From the NCBI RefSeq assembly GCF_040047665.1, contig NZ_CP157355.1:1302001-1366000 (forward strand): a DNA stretch of 64,000 nucleotides, in the 5' to 3' direction. Positions 17,813 through 26,519 of the stretch are shown here, piece after piece. Numbering within the stretch: position 1 is the first letter of the stretch; each line of letters begins with the position of its first letter. The notes beneath the pieces were generated by a model. That model made no database searches, was not told where the DNA came from, and was given only the letters and a program-made list of their open reading frames with translations. Both the position numbers and the translations under genes were made by a program. The stretch comes from Chitinibacter sp. FCG-7 (GTDB taxonomy: Bacteria > Pseudomonadota > Gammaproteobacteria > Burkholderiales > Chitinibacteraceae).

Positions 17813-19759
17813 ATGAATCGCCGTGTCGTTATGAATCAGCACGGCGAGCGCAATGCCTTTCAGGTGCGTCTGGCCGCTGCCGCGTTTTTTATTCTGGCCA
17901 TGTTCGGCGTGCTGGTCGCCCGCTTTGTCTGGCTGCAGGTCATGCAGCACGATCGCTACCTGACGCTGGCCGAGCAAAACCGCATTTCACTGGTGCCGAT
18001 TCCACCGTCACGCGGCATTATCCGGGATCGCAATGGCGTGGTACTGGCGCACAATTTCTCGGCCTATACGCTGGAAATCACGCCATCCAAAGTGGGTGAT
18101 CTAGAAGAAACCATCACCCGCCTCAAAGGCATTGTTGATATCACGCCTAAAGATCGCCGCCGTTTCAAAAAGCTGCAGGAAGAAACCAAAGATTTTGAAA
18201 CGCTGCCGATCCGTACCAAGCTCTCCGACGACGAAGTCGCCCGTTTTGCCGCGCAAAGCTATAAGTTTCCCGGCGTTGAAATCAAGGCACGTCTGTTCAG
18301 GCAGTATCCGCTGGGCGAATCGGCCAGTCATCTGATCGGCTACATCGGCCGGATCAATGACAAAGACATCAAGCAGCTAGAAGACGATGGCCGTCTGGCC
18401 AATTATCGCGGTACCGATCACATCGGCAAGCTGGGGCTGGAACAGAGTTACGAGGAATACCTACACGGCATCACTGGCTTTGAGCAGGTCGAAATCGATT
18501 CAGGCGGCCGCGCAGTCCGCACGCTCAAACGCACACCACCGCAATCGGGCAAAGATTTGACGCTGTCGGTTGATATCAAACTACAGCAAATGGTCGAGCA
18601 GCAATTTGCCGCTCGCCGTGGCTCGCTGGTGGCGATTGACCCGCGTACCGGCGGCATTCTGGCGCTGGTGTCGCAGCCGGGGTTCGATCCCAACCTGTTT
18701 GTCGATGGCATTGACCCGCAAAGCTGGTCCGAGCTCAATGAATCACTCGACAAGCCTTTGCTCAATCGGGCCATCCGTGGCGAATACCCGCCCGGCTCGA
18801 CCTTCAAGCCCTTTATGGCGATTGCCGCGCTGGAGCTTAATACACCGATTGTGAATCAGGTGATTTCCGACCCCGGCTATTTTATTTACGGCGGCCATCG
18901 CTTTAATGACTCGAAAAAAGGCGGCTACGGCTCGATGAGCTTCGATCGCTCGATTGCGCTCTCGTCCGACACCTATTTCTACCAAATGGCCGTGCAAATG
19001 GGCATCGACAATATCGCCAAATCAATGGCCATGCTCGACTTTGGTGTGCCCACCGGGGCCGATCTACCCGGCGAGCGCCCAGGCATTTTGCCCAGCCCGG
19101 AGTGGAAGAAAAAACGCTTTAAAAAACCTGCCCAGCAAAAATGGTATTCCGGTGAAACCGTCTCAATCGGGATTGGCCAGGGCTATAACGCCTACACACC
19201 GATGCAGCTGGCCCATGCGACCGCCACGCTGGCCAACCGTGGCGTGATGTTCAAGCCACACGCCGTGCAATCGATTCTGGATGTGGCAACCGGCAAAAAA
19301 ATGATTGTGGAGCCCAAACCGGTCAAAACCATGCCGTGGAAGCCGCACAACATCGAACGGGTTATCCGCGGGATGGAAGGCGTAATGACCGTGGGTACAG
19401 GCGCTGGGGTTTTCCGTGGCGCTCCTTATGTTTCAGCGGGCAAAACCGGCACCGCGCAGGTATTTAGCCTGAAAGGTGCCAAATACAATGCCAACGCCAT
19501 CAAGGAGCGCCTGCGCGACCACTCGTGGTTTATCGCCTTTGCACCATCGGACAAGCCGACGATTGCACTGGCGGTCATCGTTGAAAATGGCGGCTTTGGC
19601 GCGCAAGCTGCTGCGCCGATTGCGCGCAAAGTGCTTGATTATTATCTGACAGGCAAACTGCCGCCAGATCCTGCTGCACTCGCAGCTTCGGCAGCAGCCA
19701 AAGCATCTGCACCGCAACCAGCATCCACCGTATCAGCCGAGGTAGTGCCGCGTGATTAA
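17813..19759 (+). CDS. mrdA: Penicillin-binding protein 2 (peptidoglycan DD-transpeptidase)
   Basis: The elongation-specific class B PBP that cross-links peptidoglycan with RodA. It has 648 residues: membrane anchor at about 23-46, dimerisation/pedestal domain with ISLVPIPPSRGIIRDRNG, then the transpeptidase. Catalytic motifs are STFK at 329-332, SSD at 384-386 (the SxD form common in PBP2) and KTG at 544-546. The C terminus is an Ala/Pro-rich tail of about 30 residues. It starts 37 nt after mreD and overlaps rodA by eight bases. Confidence 0.96.
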   Translation: MNRRVVMNQHGERNAFQVRLAAAAFFILAMFGVLVARFVWLQVMQHDRYLTLAEQNRISLVPIPPSRGIIRDRNGVVLAHNFSAYTLEITPSKVGDLEETITRLKGIVDITPKDRRRFKKLQEETKDFETLPIRTKLSDDEVARFAAQSYKFPGVEIKARLFRQYPLGESASHLIGYIGRINDKDIKQLEDDGRLANYRGTDHIGKLGLEQSYEEYLHGITGFEQVEIDSGGRAVRTLKRTPPQSGKDLTLSVDIKLQQMVEQQFAARRGSLVAIDPRTGGILALVSQPGFDPNLFVDGIDPQSWSELNESLDKPLLNRAIRGEYPPGSTFKPFMAIAALELNTPIVNQVISDPGYFIYGGHRFNDSKKGGYGSMSFDRSIALSSDTYFYQMAVQMGIDNIAKSMAMLDFGVPTGADLPGERPGILPSPEWKKKRFKKPAQQKWYSGETVSIGIGQGYNAYTPMQLAHATATLANRGVMFKPHAVQSILDVATGKKMIVEPKPVKTMPWKPHNIERVIRGMEGVMTVGTGAGVFRGAPYVSAGKTGTAQVFSLKGAKYNANAIKERLRDHSWFIAFAPSDKPTIALAVIVENGGFGAQAAAPIARKVLDYYLTGKLPPDPAALAASAAAKASAPQPASTVSAEVVPRD

Positions 19760-20864
19760 GCATCTCTGGGATCGCATCAAACGGCCAATTGATCCGTGGC
19801 TACTGCTGTTTATTATTTTCCTGTTTATTGTGTCGTCTGTTCTGCTGTATTCGGCGTCCAATCGTGATCTGGACAAGGTGATGGATAAAGTCACCTTTAT
19901 GGGCATTTCGCTGTTTGGCATGTGGTGCATTGCCAATATCCAGCCTCGCGTGCTGATGCATCTGGCCTTGCCTGCGTATATCGTCGGGGTGATTCTGCTG
20001 CTGGCGGTCGAGTTTTTTGGCGTCACCAGCCATGGTGCCACGCGCTGGCTCAATATCGGGATTACGCGCATCCAGCCCTCCGAGTTGATGCGCCTCGCCC
20101 TGCCGCTGATGCTGGCGTGGTATTTCCACCATTTTGAATCGACGCTGAACTGGCGGCATTTTGTCGGTGGTGCGCTGATTATTGCTGCGCCATTTATCCT
20201 GATTCTGAAGCAGCCCGATCTGGGGACCTCGCTCTTGATTGCCTCATCAGGCTTTTACGTGCTGTTTTTTGCCGGGCTGTCGTGGCGCTTTATTGGCCTG
20301 ATGTCGGGCTGCATTGCGGTCTTTGCCTATATCGTGACGCATTGGGATATGTGCATCAATGTGCTGCACGAATATCAATGCCGCCGGATCGCCACCATGC
20401 TCAACCCAATGGAAGACCCGCTAGGTGCGGGCTACCACATTATTCAGGGCACCATCGCGATTGGCTCGGGTGGCTGGTTTGGCAAAGGCTGGCTGGCTGG
20501 CACGCAAACGCATCTGGACTTTATCCCCGAGCGCACCACCGACTTTATCTTTGCTGTGTATGGCGAAGAATTTGGTCTGGTCGGCAATTGCATTCTGCTG
20601 ATTCTGTATCTGCTGGTGATTTTCCGCGCTCTGATGATTTCCAATAGCGCCAATACGCTATTTGGCCGCCTGCTCGCAGGCGCGATTGCGATGAACTTCT
20701 TTACCTATGCCCTCGTCAATATGGGCATGGTCACCGGTATGTTGCCTGTTGTTGGCGTACCCTTACCGCTGATTTCGTATGGTGGCACGTCGATGGTCTC
20801 GATTCTGGCTACGTTTGGCCTGTTGATGAGCATCCAGCGTGACCGATCACTGATGAAAGGTTGA
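19752..20864 (+). CDS. mrdB: Rod shape-determining protein RodA (SEDS glycosyltransferase)
   Basis: RodA polymerises lipid II for lateral wall growth. The 370-residue protein has about ten membrane helices and the SEDS signature regions ARWLNIGITRIQPSELMRL and FIPERTTDFIFAVYGEEFG, plus the terminal GVPLPLISYGGTS. The catalytic Asp is the one in ERTTDF. The start is GTG within the last codons of mrdA. It ends the mre-mrd run, with a hairpin downstream. Confidence 0.96.
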   Translation: MIKHLWDRIKRPIDPWLLLFIIFLFIVSSVLLYSASNRDLDKVMDKVTFMGISLFGMWCIANIQPRVLMHLALPAYIVGVILLLAVEFFGVTSHGATRWLNIGITRIQPSELMRLALPLMLAWYFHHFESTLNWRHFVGGALIIAAPFILILKQPDLGTSLLIASSGFYVLFFAGLSWRFIGLMSGCIAVFAYIVTHWDMCINVLHEYQCRRIATMLNPMEDPLGAGYHIIQGTIAIGSGGWFGKGWLAGTQTHLDFIPERTTDFIFAVYGEEFGLVGNCILLILYLLVIFRALMISNSANTLFGRLLAGAIAMNFFTYALVNMGMVTGMLPVVGVPLPLISYGGTSMVSILATFGLLMSIQRDRSLMKG

Positions 20865-20957
20865 GGCGGCTGCGGTGCTGCGTGAGTATTACCTGTGCAG
20901 GTTCCTAGAAGCCACCGGATTGTGTTGCAGCCTGATGTTCTATTCCCACACCCCCCG

Positions 20958-20991
20958 CCCTCTCCCTGAGAGGGGGCCTCGCTAAGCGAGC
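20958..20991. repeat. Double hairpin between mrdB and rlpA
   Basis: CCCTCTC-CCT-GAGAGGG (20958-20974, 7-bp stem) is followed closely by CTCGC-TAA-GCGAG. There is no T run, so this may be a repeat element, an RNA-stability hairpin or a weak rho-independent signal. Confidence 0.5.
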
Positions 20992-21046
20992 GGTGTTCTT
21001 TTGGAATCAACGCAAGGCTGGGTGTTTACAGGATAAAGGCTTAGAA

Positions 21047-22006
21047 ATGAAATCAAGTAGCAAGGGTATATTAATCGGGGCATTGCTGATCAGTGCTTGT
21101 AGCACAACACCCCCACCCAGTACCCCCAGCAAGCCAGCCCCTGTTCCCACGGCCACACCGGCCAGCACGCAAAGCAGCTCGCCATCGCCCTATCGCTGCA
21201 CTTACGCCCCGAAAGCCGGAAATGGTGCGTTTTACAAAGACGATGGCCCGATGAGCGATTTGCCTAGCAATCTCGATTACATCGCCGAGCCCACGCCCCG
21301 CTGGGAGCCACTGCACAAATGGGCCAATCGCCCCTATACCGTGCTGGGTTTGTCGTTTACGCCACTACAGGCTCCCGGGCAATTGCAGGAACAAGGCATG
21401 GCCAGCTGGTACGGGCGCAAGTTTCACGGCCAGAAAACCAGCACCGGCGAAGTCTATGACATGTTTCAGATGACCGCAGCGCACCCCAGCCTGCCGCTAC
21501 CGAGCTATGCGCGCGTCACCAACGTCAAAAATGGCCGCAGCGTGATTGTGCGCGTCAATGATAGAGGTCCATTTCATAAAGGCCGCGTGATGGATCTGTC
21601 TTTCCTCGCTGCCTGCCGCCTGGGCTATGCCACGCATGGCAGCGCCGAAGTCAGGGTGGAAAGCCTGCTGCCGGGTGATGCGCCCAGCCAGATTGTTAGC
21701 GCGGCAGCGCAGCCATTACCAAGCCGTCCACCTGTAAGCGCCACTGCCCCGCGCCCCATCCCGGTGAGCGATCAGGCTGGCGGCGTGTTTGTCCAGCTCG
21801 GCGCATTTAGCTCGGCGCAAAATGCCGACAATTTCAAAGCCCATCTGGCTCGGGAGCTGGATCAGGATACCGACAAACTAAGCATCCAGACAGCCAATCA
21901 GCTTTATCGCGTCCGCCTTGGCCCTTACGCGAGCCGTGATCAAGCGCTCGGTGCGATCAGCCGGATTACCGGCGAGAAAAACCTGCAAGCCGTCATTAGC
22001 CGCTAG
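21047..22006 (+). CDS. rlpA: Septal ring lytic transglycosylase-like lipoprotein RlpA
   Basis: RlpA-type proteins cleave or bind denuded glycan strands in the periplasm. From the ATG at 21047 the 319-residue product begins with a lipoprotein signal ending in the lipobox ISAC (Cys about residue 17). A Pro/Ser/Thr-rich stretch precedes the double-psi beta barrel (about 120-215) with GMASWYGRKFHGQKTSTGE and VNDRGPF, including the Asp implicated in catalysis. A SPOR domain (about 243-319, GVFVQLGAF...YRVRLGPY) targets division septa. An upstream in-frame start at 20993 would bury the signal peptide and is rejected. Confidence 0.93.
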   Translation: MKSSSKGILIGALLISACSTTPPPSTPSKPAPVPTATPASTQSSSPSPYRCTYAPKAGNGAFYKDDGPMSDLPSNLDYIAEPTPRWEPLHKWANRPYTVLGLSFTPLQAPGQLQEQGMASWYGRKFHGQKTSTGEVYDMFQMTAAHPSLPLPSYARVTNVKNGRSVIVRVNDRGPFHKGRVMDLSFLAACRLGYATHGSAEVRVESLLPGDAPSQIVSAAAQPLPSRPPVSATAPRPIPVSDQAGGVFVQLGAFSSAQNADNFKAHLARELDQDTDKLSIQTANQLYRVRLGPYASRDQALGAISRITGEKNLQAVISR

Positions 22007-22204
22007 CGGTGGACGGCTGGTTTGCCGATCATACGGGTGTTGATTTGGAGGGCTGGCAATCCATAACTGCACGCCAGATTGACGGTGCTGACACATATCC
22101 GGCACGAAATTGACGGGATGATTTCATTTTTTCTCTGGCAATAGAATAATAGCTAGCCAAGCTGGCTTTCTATGACCTTCTATCACTCACCGAGCAGAGC
22201 GACT

Positions 22205-22552
22205 ATGACATTCCAAGAATCCATCCAGACGTGCTTTAAAAAATACGCCGATTTCAATGGCCGCGCCTCACGCGCCGAATATTGGTGGTTTGCCTTGTTT
22301 ATCTTTTTGGTCAGTGTGGTGCTGGGCATTGCCGGGGCGGGGCTGGTTTCAGGCCTGTTTTCACTGGCCACCCTGGTTCCGAGTCTAGCCGCCGGTGTTC
22401 GCCGCCTGCATGATCTGGGCAAAAGCGGCTGGTTCCTGCTGCTCTCGCTGATTCCGGTGATTGGTGCCCTTGTGCTGCTCTACTGGTTTATTCAACCAAG
22501 CAGCGATAGCAACCAATACGGCGAGCCTGCTGAAGGCATCGCTCAGGCATAG
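22205..22552 (+). CDS. DUF805 family membrane protein
   Basis: This 115-residue protein begins MTFQESIQTCFKKYADFNG and has the DUF805 pattern F.GRASRAEYWWF, a helix pair, AAGVRRLHDLGKSGWF and a third helix region. The family has no established function; members lie in the inner membrane. The first ATG at 22172 would add 11 residues outside the family pattern, so 22205 is chosen. Confidence 0.9.
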   Translation: MTFQESIQTCFKKYADFNGRASRAEYWWFALFIFLVSVVLGIAGAGLVSGLFSLATLVPSLAAGVRRLHDLGKSGWFLLLSLIPVIGALVLLYWFIQPSSDSNQYGEPAEGIAQA

Positions 22553-22621
22553 GCCACAAACTGGCATCAGCCCATCCACCAGCCACCGACACCGGTGGCT
22601 TTTTAGTATCTGCATTCAGCG

Positions 22622-22957
22622 CTACTTGCTCAGCGGCTGCAAAGCAATCACGGCCATGCCCAGCAGGGCCAGCGCTGCACCTGCCAGATCCCAGCGCGTG
22701 AGCGTAATGCCGTCCACGAATCTAAGCCAAAGCAGCGCAATCACAATATACATGCCACCGTAGGCCGCATACGTTCGCCCCGCAGCACTGGGGTGCAAAG
22801 TGAGTAACCAGGCAAACAGCGCCAACGAAACCGCCGCCGGGAGCAATAGATACAGCGGCTTGCCCTGTTTGAGCACCAGCCACGGCAGATAGCAGCCGAC
22901 AATTTCAGCCAGCGCAGTCATGGCAAACAAAGCGGCGATGCGCAACAAGTCCATCAT
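22622..22957 (-). CDS. YnfA family (UPF0060) membrane protein
   Basis: A 111-residue protein with four membrane helices matching the YnfA/UPF0060 group, related to small multidrug resistance transporters. Visible marks are [20 protein letters not shown] in helix 1 and the [19 protein letters not shown] centre. GGAG lies before two adjacent ATG codons; the first (22957) is listed. Substrate transport has not been shown for most members. Confidence 0.9.
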   Translation of the reverse strand: MMDLLRIAALFAMTALAEIVGCYLPWLVLKQGKPLYLLLPAAVSLALFAWLLTLHPSAAGRTYAAYGGMYIVIALLWLRFVDGITLTRWDLAGAALALLGMAVIALQPLSK

Positions 22958-22975
22958 ACTTACTCCAAGTAAACA

Positions 22976-23025
22976 GGGTATATCTCTACAAGGCAATTGG
23001 GCATTGACCTATAGATGTATACATC
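22976..23025. repeat. Dispersed GGGTAT element, copy 2
   Basis: It reads GGGTATAT..CTACAAGGCAAT and ends in the palindrome GATGTATACATC (23014-23025). It aligns with 56182-56233 over most positions (shared ACAAGGCAAT and ATAGA...ATAC). It lies between the ynfA start and the end of the YidD-like gene. Confidence 0.7.
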
Positions 23026-23057
23026 AAGGTAATTTTCCCGTTTCGTGCTGATTTTTG

Positions 23058-23417
23058 CTAGCGCCTGAACAGGCTGCGTTTTTTTGGCGGTCTGGGGTTT
23101 TTCTTCGAGCGGCTGGGCCAGTCGCAGCTGAGGCAATCAAGGCAATCAGGATCACAGCCCGGATCGCAATCGCCGCGCTGGTAGCGCGATGGGCGTGGCG
23201 GCATACTGACTGCATGTATATCGCTGCAGCGCTTTAAGCGATTGCGTAGCAGGGCTATACCCCTGATTACACCAAAACGCCGGATGACCCGATAACCCAA
23301 AGCCGAGCAGCTGGCGCGCCCGGTGTGGCAGCGATAGGCGCAGTGAAAACCTTTATACGGCGAGAGGTAGCGCTGGTAGGCACGAATCAGCAATAAGGCC
23401 GCGGCGCGTGCAGACAT
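23058..23417 (-). CDS. YidD-like membrane protein insertion efficiency factor with Cys-rich tail
   Basis: The first 75 residues match YidD: LIRAYQRYLSPYKGFHC (family: YQ..ISP), a central C....CS.LGY and GIALLRNRLKRC. YidD helps the YidC insertase. Canonical YidD is encoded beside rnpA and yidC; here it is alone. Residues about 90-119 add an unusual cysteine run, CDPGCDPDCLDCLSCDW, followed by a basic tail (KKNPRPPKKRSLFRR). Cys/Arg changes in the core relative to usual members suggest a divergent paralogue. Confidence 0.75.
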   Translation of the reverse strand: MSARAAALLLIRAYQRYLSPYKGFHCAYRCHTGRASCSALGYRVIRRFGVIRGIALLRNRLKRCSDIHAVSMPPRPSRYQRGDCDPGCDPDCLDCLSCDWPSRSKKNPRPPKKRSLFRR

Positions 23418-23420
23418 TAG

Positions 23421-23561
23421 CAGGCCGTTGAAAAAGGTAGCGAGAGGCTCAAAGGCAAGGCCAAAAATGGCGAAAAACCAGCGTTTACAGGTAGTAAATG
23501 AGGATTTTGAGCCATTTTTAAACGCAGAATTTGAGTCTCGTCGTCGTTTTTCATCGGCATG
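23421..23561. other. Intergenic stretch with small palindromes
   Basis: It contains GGCCAAAAATGGC (13 nt, near-palindromic) and TTTAC-AGGTA-GTAAA in a stretch with mirrored A-rich and T-rich pieces. No believable gene; it may be a relic of a repeat element. Confidence 0.4.
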
Positions 23562-26381
23562 CTAGCGCAGCCCCGGGTGATCACGCTGTGGTTTGTCCAG
23601 CCAGTAACCTTGCACCTGGTCAACGCCAAACTCGACCAGCATATTGAAAATGGCTTCGTTTTCGACGAATTCGGCGATGGTGACTTTACCTAAATCGTGG
23701 GCAATGCTCACCATGCCGCGCACAAAGACCTGGCTGTCGGGGTCATTTTGCAAATCACGGATAAACAGGCCGTCGATTTTCAGTACATCGGCTTTCAATT
23801 GCTTCAGATAGGCAAACGAGGCAAAACCTACGCCAAAATCATCCAGACACACCACGCAGCCAGTGGCACGCAAGGCATCGATAAAGCGCTGCGCATCGGT
23901 CATATCGGACACCGCCGAGGTTTCGGTCAGCTCGACCAGCAGGCGCTGCGGGCAAACCTGATATTGCGCCAGCAGATTATGGATGTAGGCAGGCAATTCC
24001 GGGTCGTCAAACGAGCGACCAGACACATTGACCGCAATCGACGGGCAATCGGGATAATTGGCGAGCTGGCGAATCACCTGCGCAATCACCCAGCGATCCA
24101 GATCGAGAATCTTGCCGGTTTTTTCGGCGTGCGGAATGAAATGATTCGGCATAATCACGCCATTGGGCGCTTCGGCGTCTTTCATCCGCACCAGCGCTTC
24201 CAGATGCGCCAGCGATTTGTCATGGCAGTAGTAAATGCCCTGGAAATGCAGCTCGAAGCCGTTGTTTTCCAGCGCATCAACAATGCGCTCTTTCCACGAC
24301 AGGCGGCTTAGCTCGTTGCGCGAGTGGTCGGCATCGGGGCGATACAGCCGCCAAGTGCCTTTACCGGCCGCCTTGGCCTGATACATCGCCGAATCGGCGT
24401 GCGCAACCAGATCTTCGGCGTTTTCAGCGTGCTGCGGATACAGCGCGACGCCGACCGACGTACTCGGGCGCATCAGGTGCGAGCCCGCCATAAACTGGAT
24501 TTGCGAAATCGAGCTGACAATCCGGTCGGCCAGCTTGCTGACTTCAAACTCGCCACATTCGGGCAACAAGACCGCAAATTCGTCGCCACCCAGACGCGAG
24601 AGCACTTCGTGGCGGCGCACCTGTTTGCCGATTTCGCGGGCAATCGCCTTGAGCAGCTCGTCGCCGACGGCGTGACCAAAGCTGTCGTTAACATGCTTGA
24701 ATTCGTCCAGATCAAAGAACACCAGCGCCATCGATTGCTGGCGGCGATCTGCCTCGGATACCATGCGCTCCAGTTCCTGCTGGAAGCGATGGCGGTTATA
24801 CAGGCCAGTGAGCGCGTCGCGCTCGGCCAGATTGACCATATGTTCAGCCAGCGCACGCTGCTGCGTGACATCCTCATAGACCCACAGGCGACCATTGGTA
24901 TTGCCTTTCTGATCGAGCACGCGGTAGCAGTTCTGCGTCACGATCCGGCCATCATTCATCGTGATTTCGCCAAACTCGACCCGATCTTCCATCAGCGAGA
25001 GTTCTTCCAGATAGATAGACAGAATATCGCCCATGGCCGGGCGATTATCGGCCTGCTGCAGCACCTGGCCGATCGGGCGATGGCTATTGAGGTCGCTGCT
25101 GGATACCCCCCATAGCTCGCAAAATGCCGGGTTGAAAAACACCACCCGGTTATCGTTATCCAGGAACAGGACGCCAAAGCGCATCGCCGCCAGCAGCGCC
25201 AGCATGCGGGCACGCTCGGATTCGGCGCGCAGCAGATAGCTTTGCCCCAGCGACTGGATCTGCCGCAGCTCGACCACGGCCTTGCGCAATGCCAGCCGAT
25301 CGTCTTTCATTTCCGAGTTATCGCGCAAGCTGGCGCGCAAGCCCAGATACTGGCCCTGCGCATCGATCAGCGGCATCCAGCTAGCCGAAGCCCAAAACAA
25401 GGTGCCATCGCGCCGCACGGCACGGAATTCATAATCCTGCTGCACGCTACGCTCTTGCAAGGCCTGCTTGAGTGCGGCGTCAAAACGCGAGCGCTCTTCG
25501 GACGTAGCGAGCGATAGTGGAAAATCGGGCAGCAGTTGGCACTCATTGACCGAATACCCGGTCATGCGCTCAACCGAGGCATTGACCCAAACCAGTTTGC
25601 CCTCCGGGTCCAGCCACAATTCAGTACTGTAAGTGTGGTCGGCAATCGCGTGGAATTTGGCTTCCGACTGCGACAGGGCGTAGACGCGCTCGCGAATCAC
25701 GCGGGCCATTTCATTAAAGCGGCGGGTAATCTGCGCCACTTCATCATGCCCTTTGGGCTCGGCCATCGCTTCAAAATGCCCCTGGCTCGCCGTTTCAGCT
25801 GCGCTGATAATGCGGTAAAGATGCCGGGTGAGCCAAATGCCCAGCACAGCCATCAAAACAATCGTCACCATCAGCCCGGCCACCAGCGCCAGCGCGCTTT
25901 GCCAGAGCAGGCGCTTGGCCGCGTCGTGCATGATGGCATTGGACAGGCCAAAACGCAGCTCGCCAAGCGACTCGCCGCCCTGCTCGATCCGGGTGGCGGC
26001 ATGAATCAGCACCGGATCGGTCTGATCCATCGTCGCCACCGTGGTCAGTACGGGCAGCTGCTGCGAGACATCCCAGCCGCGTGCGGCAATAATCTGCTGC
26101 TTGGCATCAAGCAGAATCAGGTAGTCAATGCCGTCATTGGAGCGAATGCCATCAAGCAAATCGCTGGCCTTGGCCAGATCACCCCCCGCCAGCGGCGTGG
26201 TAAAAGCAGCGCTGAGCAAGCGGGATAATTCCTGCACCCGCACCTCGGTGACGTGCTGCACCATTTCGCTCCAGATTCTGGAGGTATTGAAAAGCAGAAC
26301 GATCAACAGCAGTGATTGCACCAGAATACTGGCGCCAATCAGGCGGGCTCGCAGCGAGGAAAAGGCGGAAGGACTTGGCAT
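23562..26381 (-). CDS. PAS-GGDEF-EAL cyclic-di-GMP turnover protein
   Basis: This 939-residue membrane protein could both make and break c-di-GMP. It has a first helix at about 14-36, a periplasmic sensor, a second helix near 160-188, a HAMP segment, two PAS/PAC regions (about 250-500) and a GGDEF domain with intact LGGDEF. The EAL domain follows, with EALVR, NVSGRSF, ELTET, LDDFGVGF, KIDGLFI, AEFVENE and QGYW. Key metal and catalytic residues of both domains look intact. The I-site before GGDEF reads RRHE rather than RxxD, so product inhibition may be weak. The ATG at 26381 is preferred over a TTG at 26465. Pilus genes with a c-di-GMP-type ATPase lie about 13 kb away. Confidence 0.93.
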   Translation of the reverse strand: MPSPSAFSSLRARLIGASILVQSLLLIVLLFNTSRIWSEMVQHVTEVRVQELSRLLSAAFTTPLAGGDLAKASDLLDGIRSNDGIDYLILLDAKQQIIAARGWDVSQQLPVLTTVATMDQTDPVLIHAATRIEQGGESLGELRFGLSNAIMHDAAKRLLWQSALALVAGLMVTIVLMAVLGIWLTRHLYRIISAAETASQGHFEAMAEPKGHDEVAQITRRFNEMARVIRERVYALSQSEAKFHAIADHTYSTELWLDPEGKLVWVNASVERMTGYSVNECQLLPDFPLSLATSEERSRFDAALKQALQERSVQQDYEFRAVRRDGTLFWASASWMPLIDAQGQYLGLRASLRDNSEMKDDRLALRKAVVELRQIQSLGQSYLLRAESERARMLALLAAMRFGVLFLDNDNRVVFFNPAFCELWGVSSSDLNSHRPIGQVLQQADNRPAMGDILSIYLEELSLMEDRVEFGEITMNDGRIVTQNCYRVLDQKGNTNGRLWVYEDVTQQRALAEHMVNLAERDALTGLYNRHRFQQELERMVSEADRRQQSMALVFFDLDEFKHVNDSFGHAVGDELLKAIAREIGKQVRRHEVLSRLGGDEFAVLLPECGEFEVSKLADRIVSSISQIQFMAGSHLMRPSTSVGVALYPQHAENAEDLVAHADSAMYQAKAAGKGTWRLYRPDADHSRNELSRLSWKERIVDALENNGFELHFQGIYYCHDKSLAHLEALVRMKDAEAPNGVIMPNHFIPHAEKTGKILDLDRWVIAQVIRQLANYPDCPSIAVNVSGRSFDDPELPAYIHNLLAQYQVCPQRLLVELTETSAVSDMTDAQRFIDALRATGCVVCLDDFGVGFASFAYLKQLKADVLKIDGLFIRDLQNDPDSQVFVRGMVSIAHDLGKVTIAEFVENEAIFNMLVEFGVDQVQGYWLDKPQRDHPGLR

Positions 26382-26475
26382 AGCGTGGAGCTTACTATTT
26401 CTTGACCCTTCTGGACTAGAAAAATACAGAAAATGGGGCAAAACCACATCGGAAAAACCGGCCAAATCCTAGGGT

Positions 26476-26517
26476 CTGTTGAGATTTGATTCACAATCGC
26501 AAATCAAATCTCAAGCA
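26476..26517 (-). terminator. Long hairpin after argA
   Basis: A perfect 13-bp stem, TTGAGATTTGATT (26479-26491) with its complement at 26502-26514, extends by three pairs across a one-base bulge. It lies three bases past the argA stop (minus strand) and ahead of the GGDEF-EAL gene. No T run follows on the argA strand, so rho-independent termination is uncertain. Confidence 0.55.
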
Positions 26518-26519
26518 GG

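Noticed and set aside
23417..23629. 70-residue frame overlapping the end of the GGDEF-EAL gene
   Set aside because: It overlaps a well-supported gene on the same strand, and lies over a repeat-like stretch.
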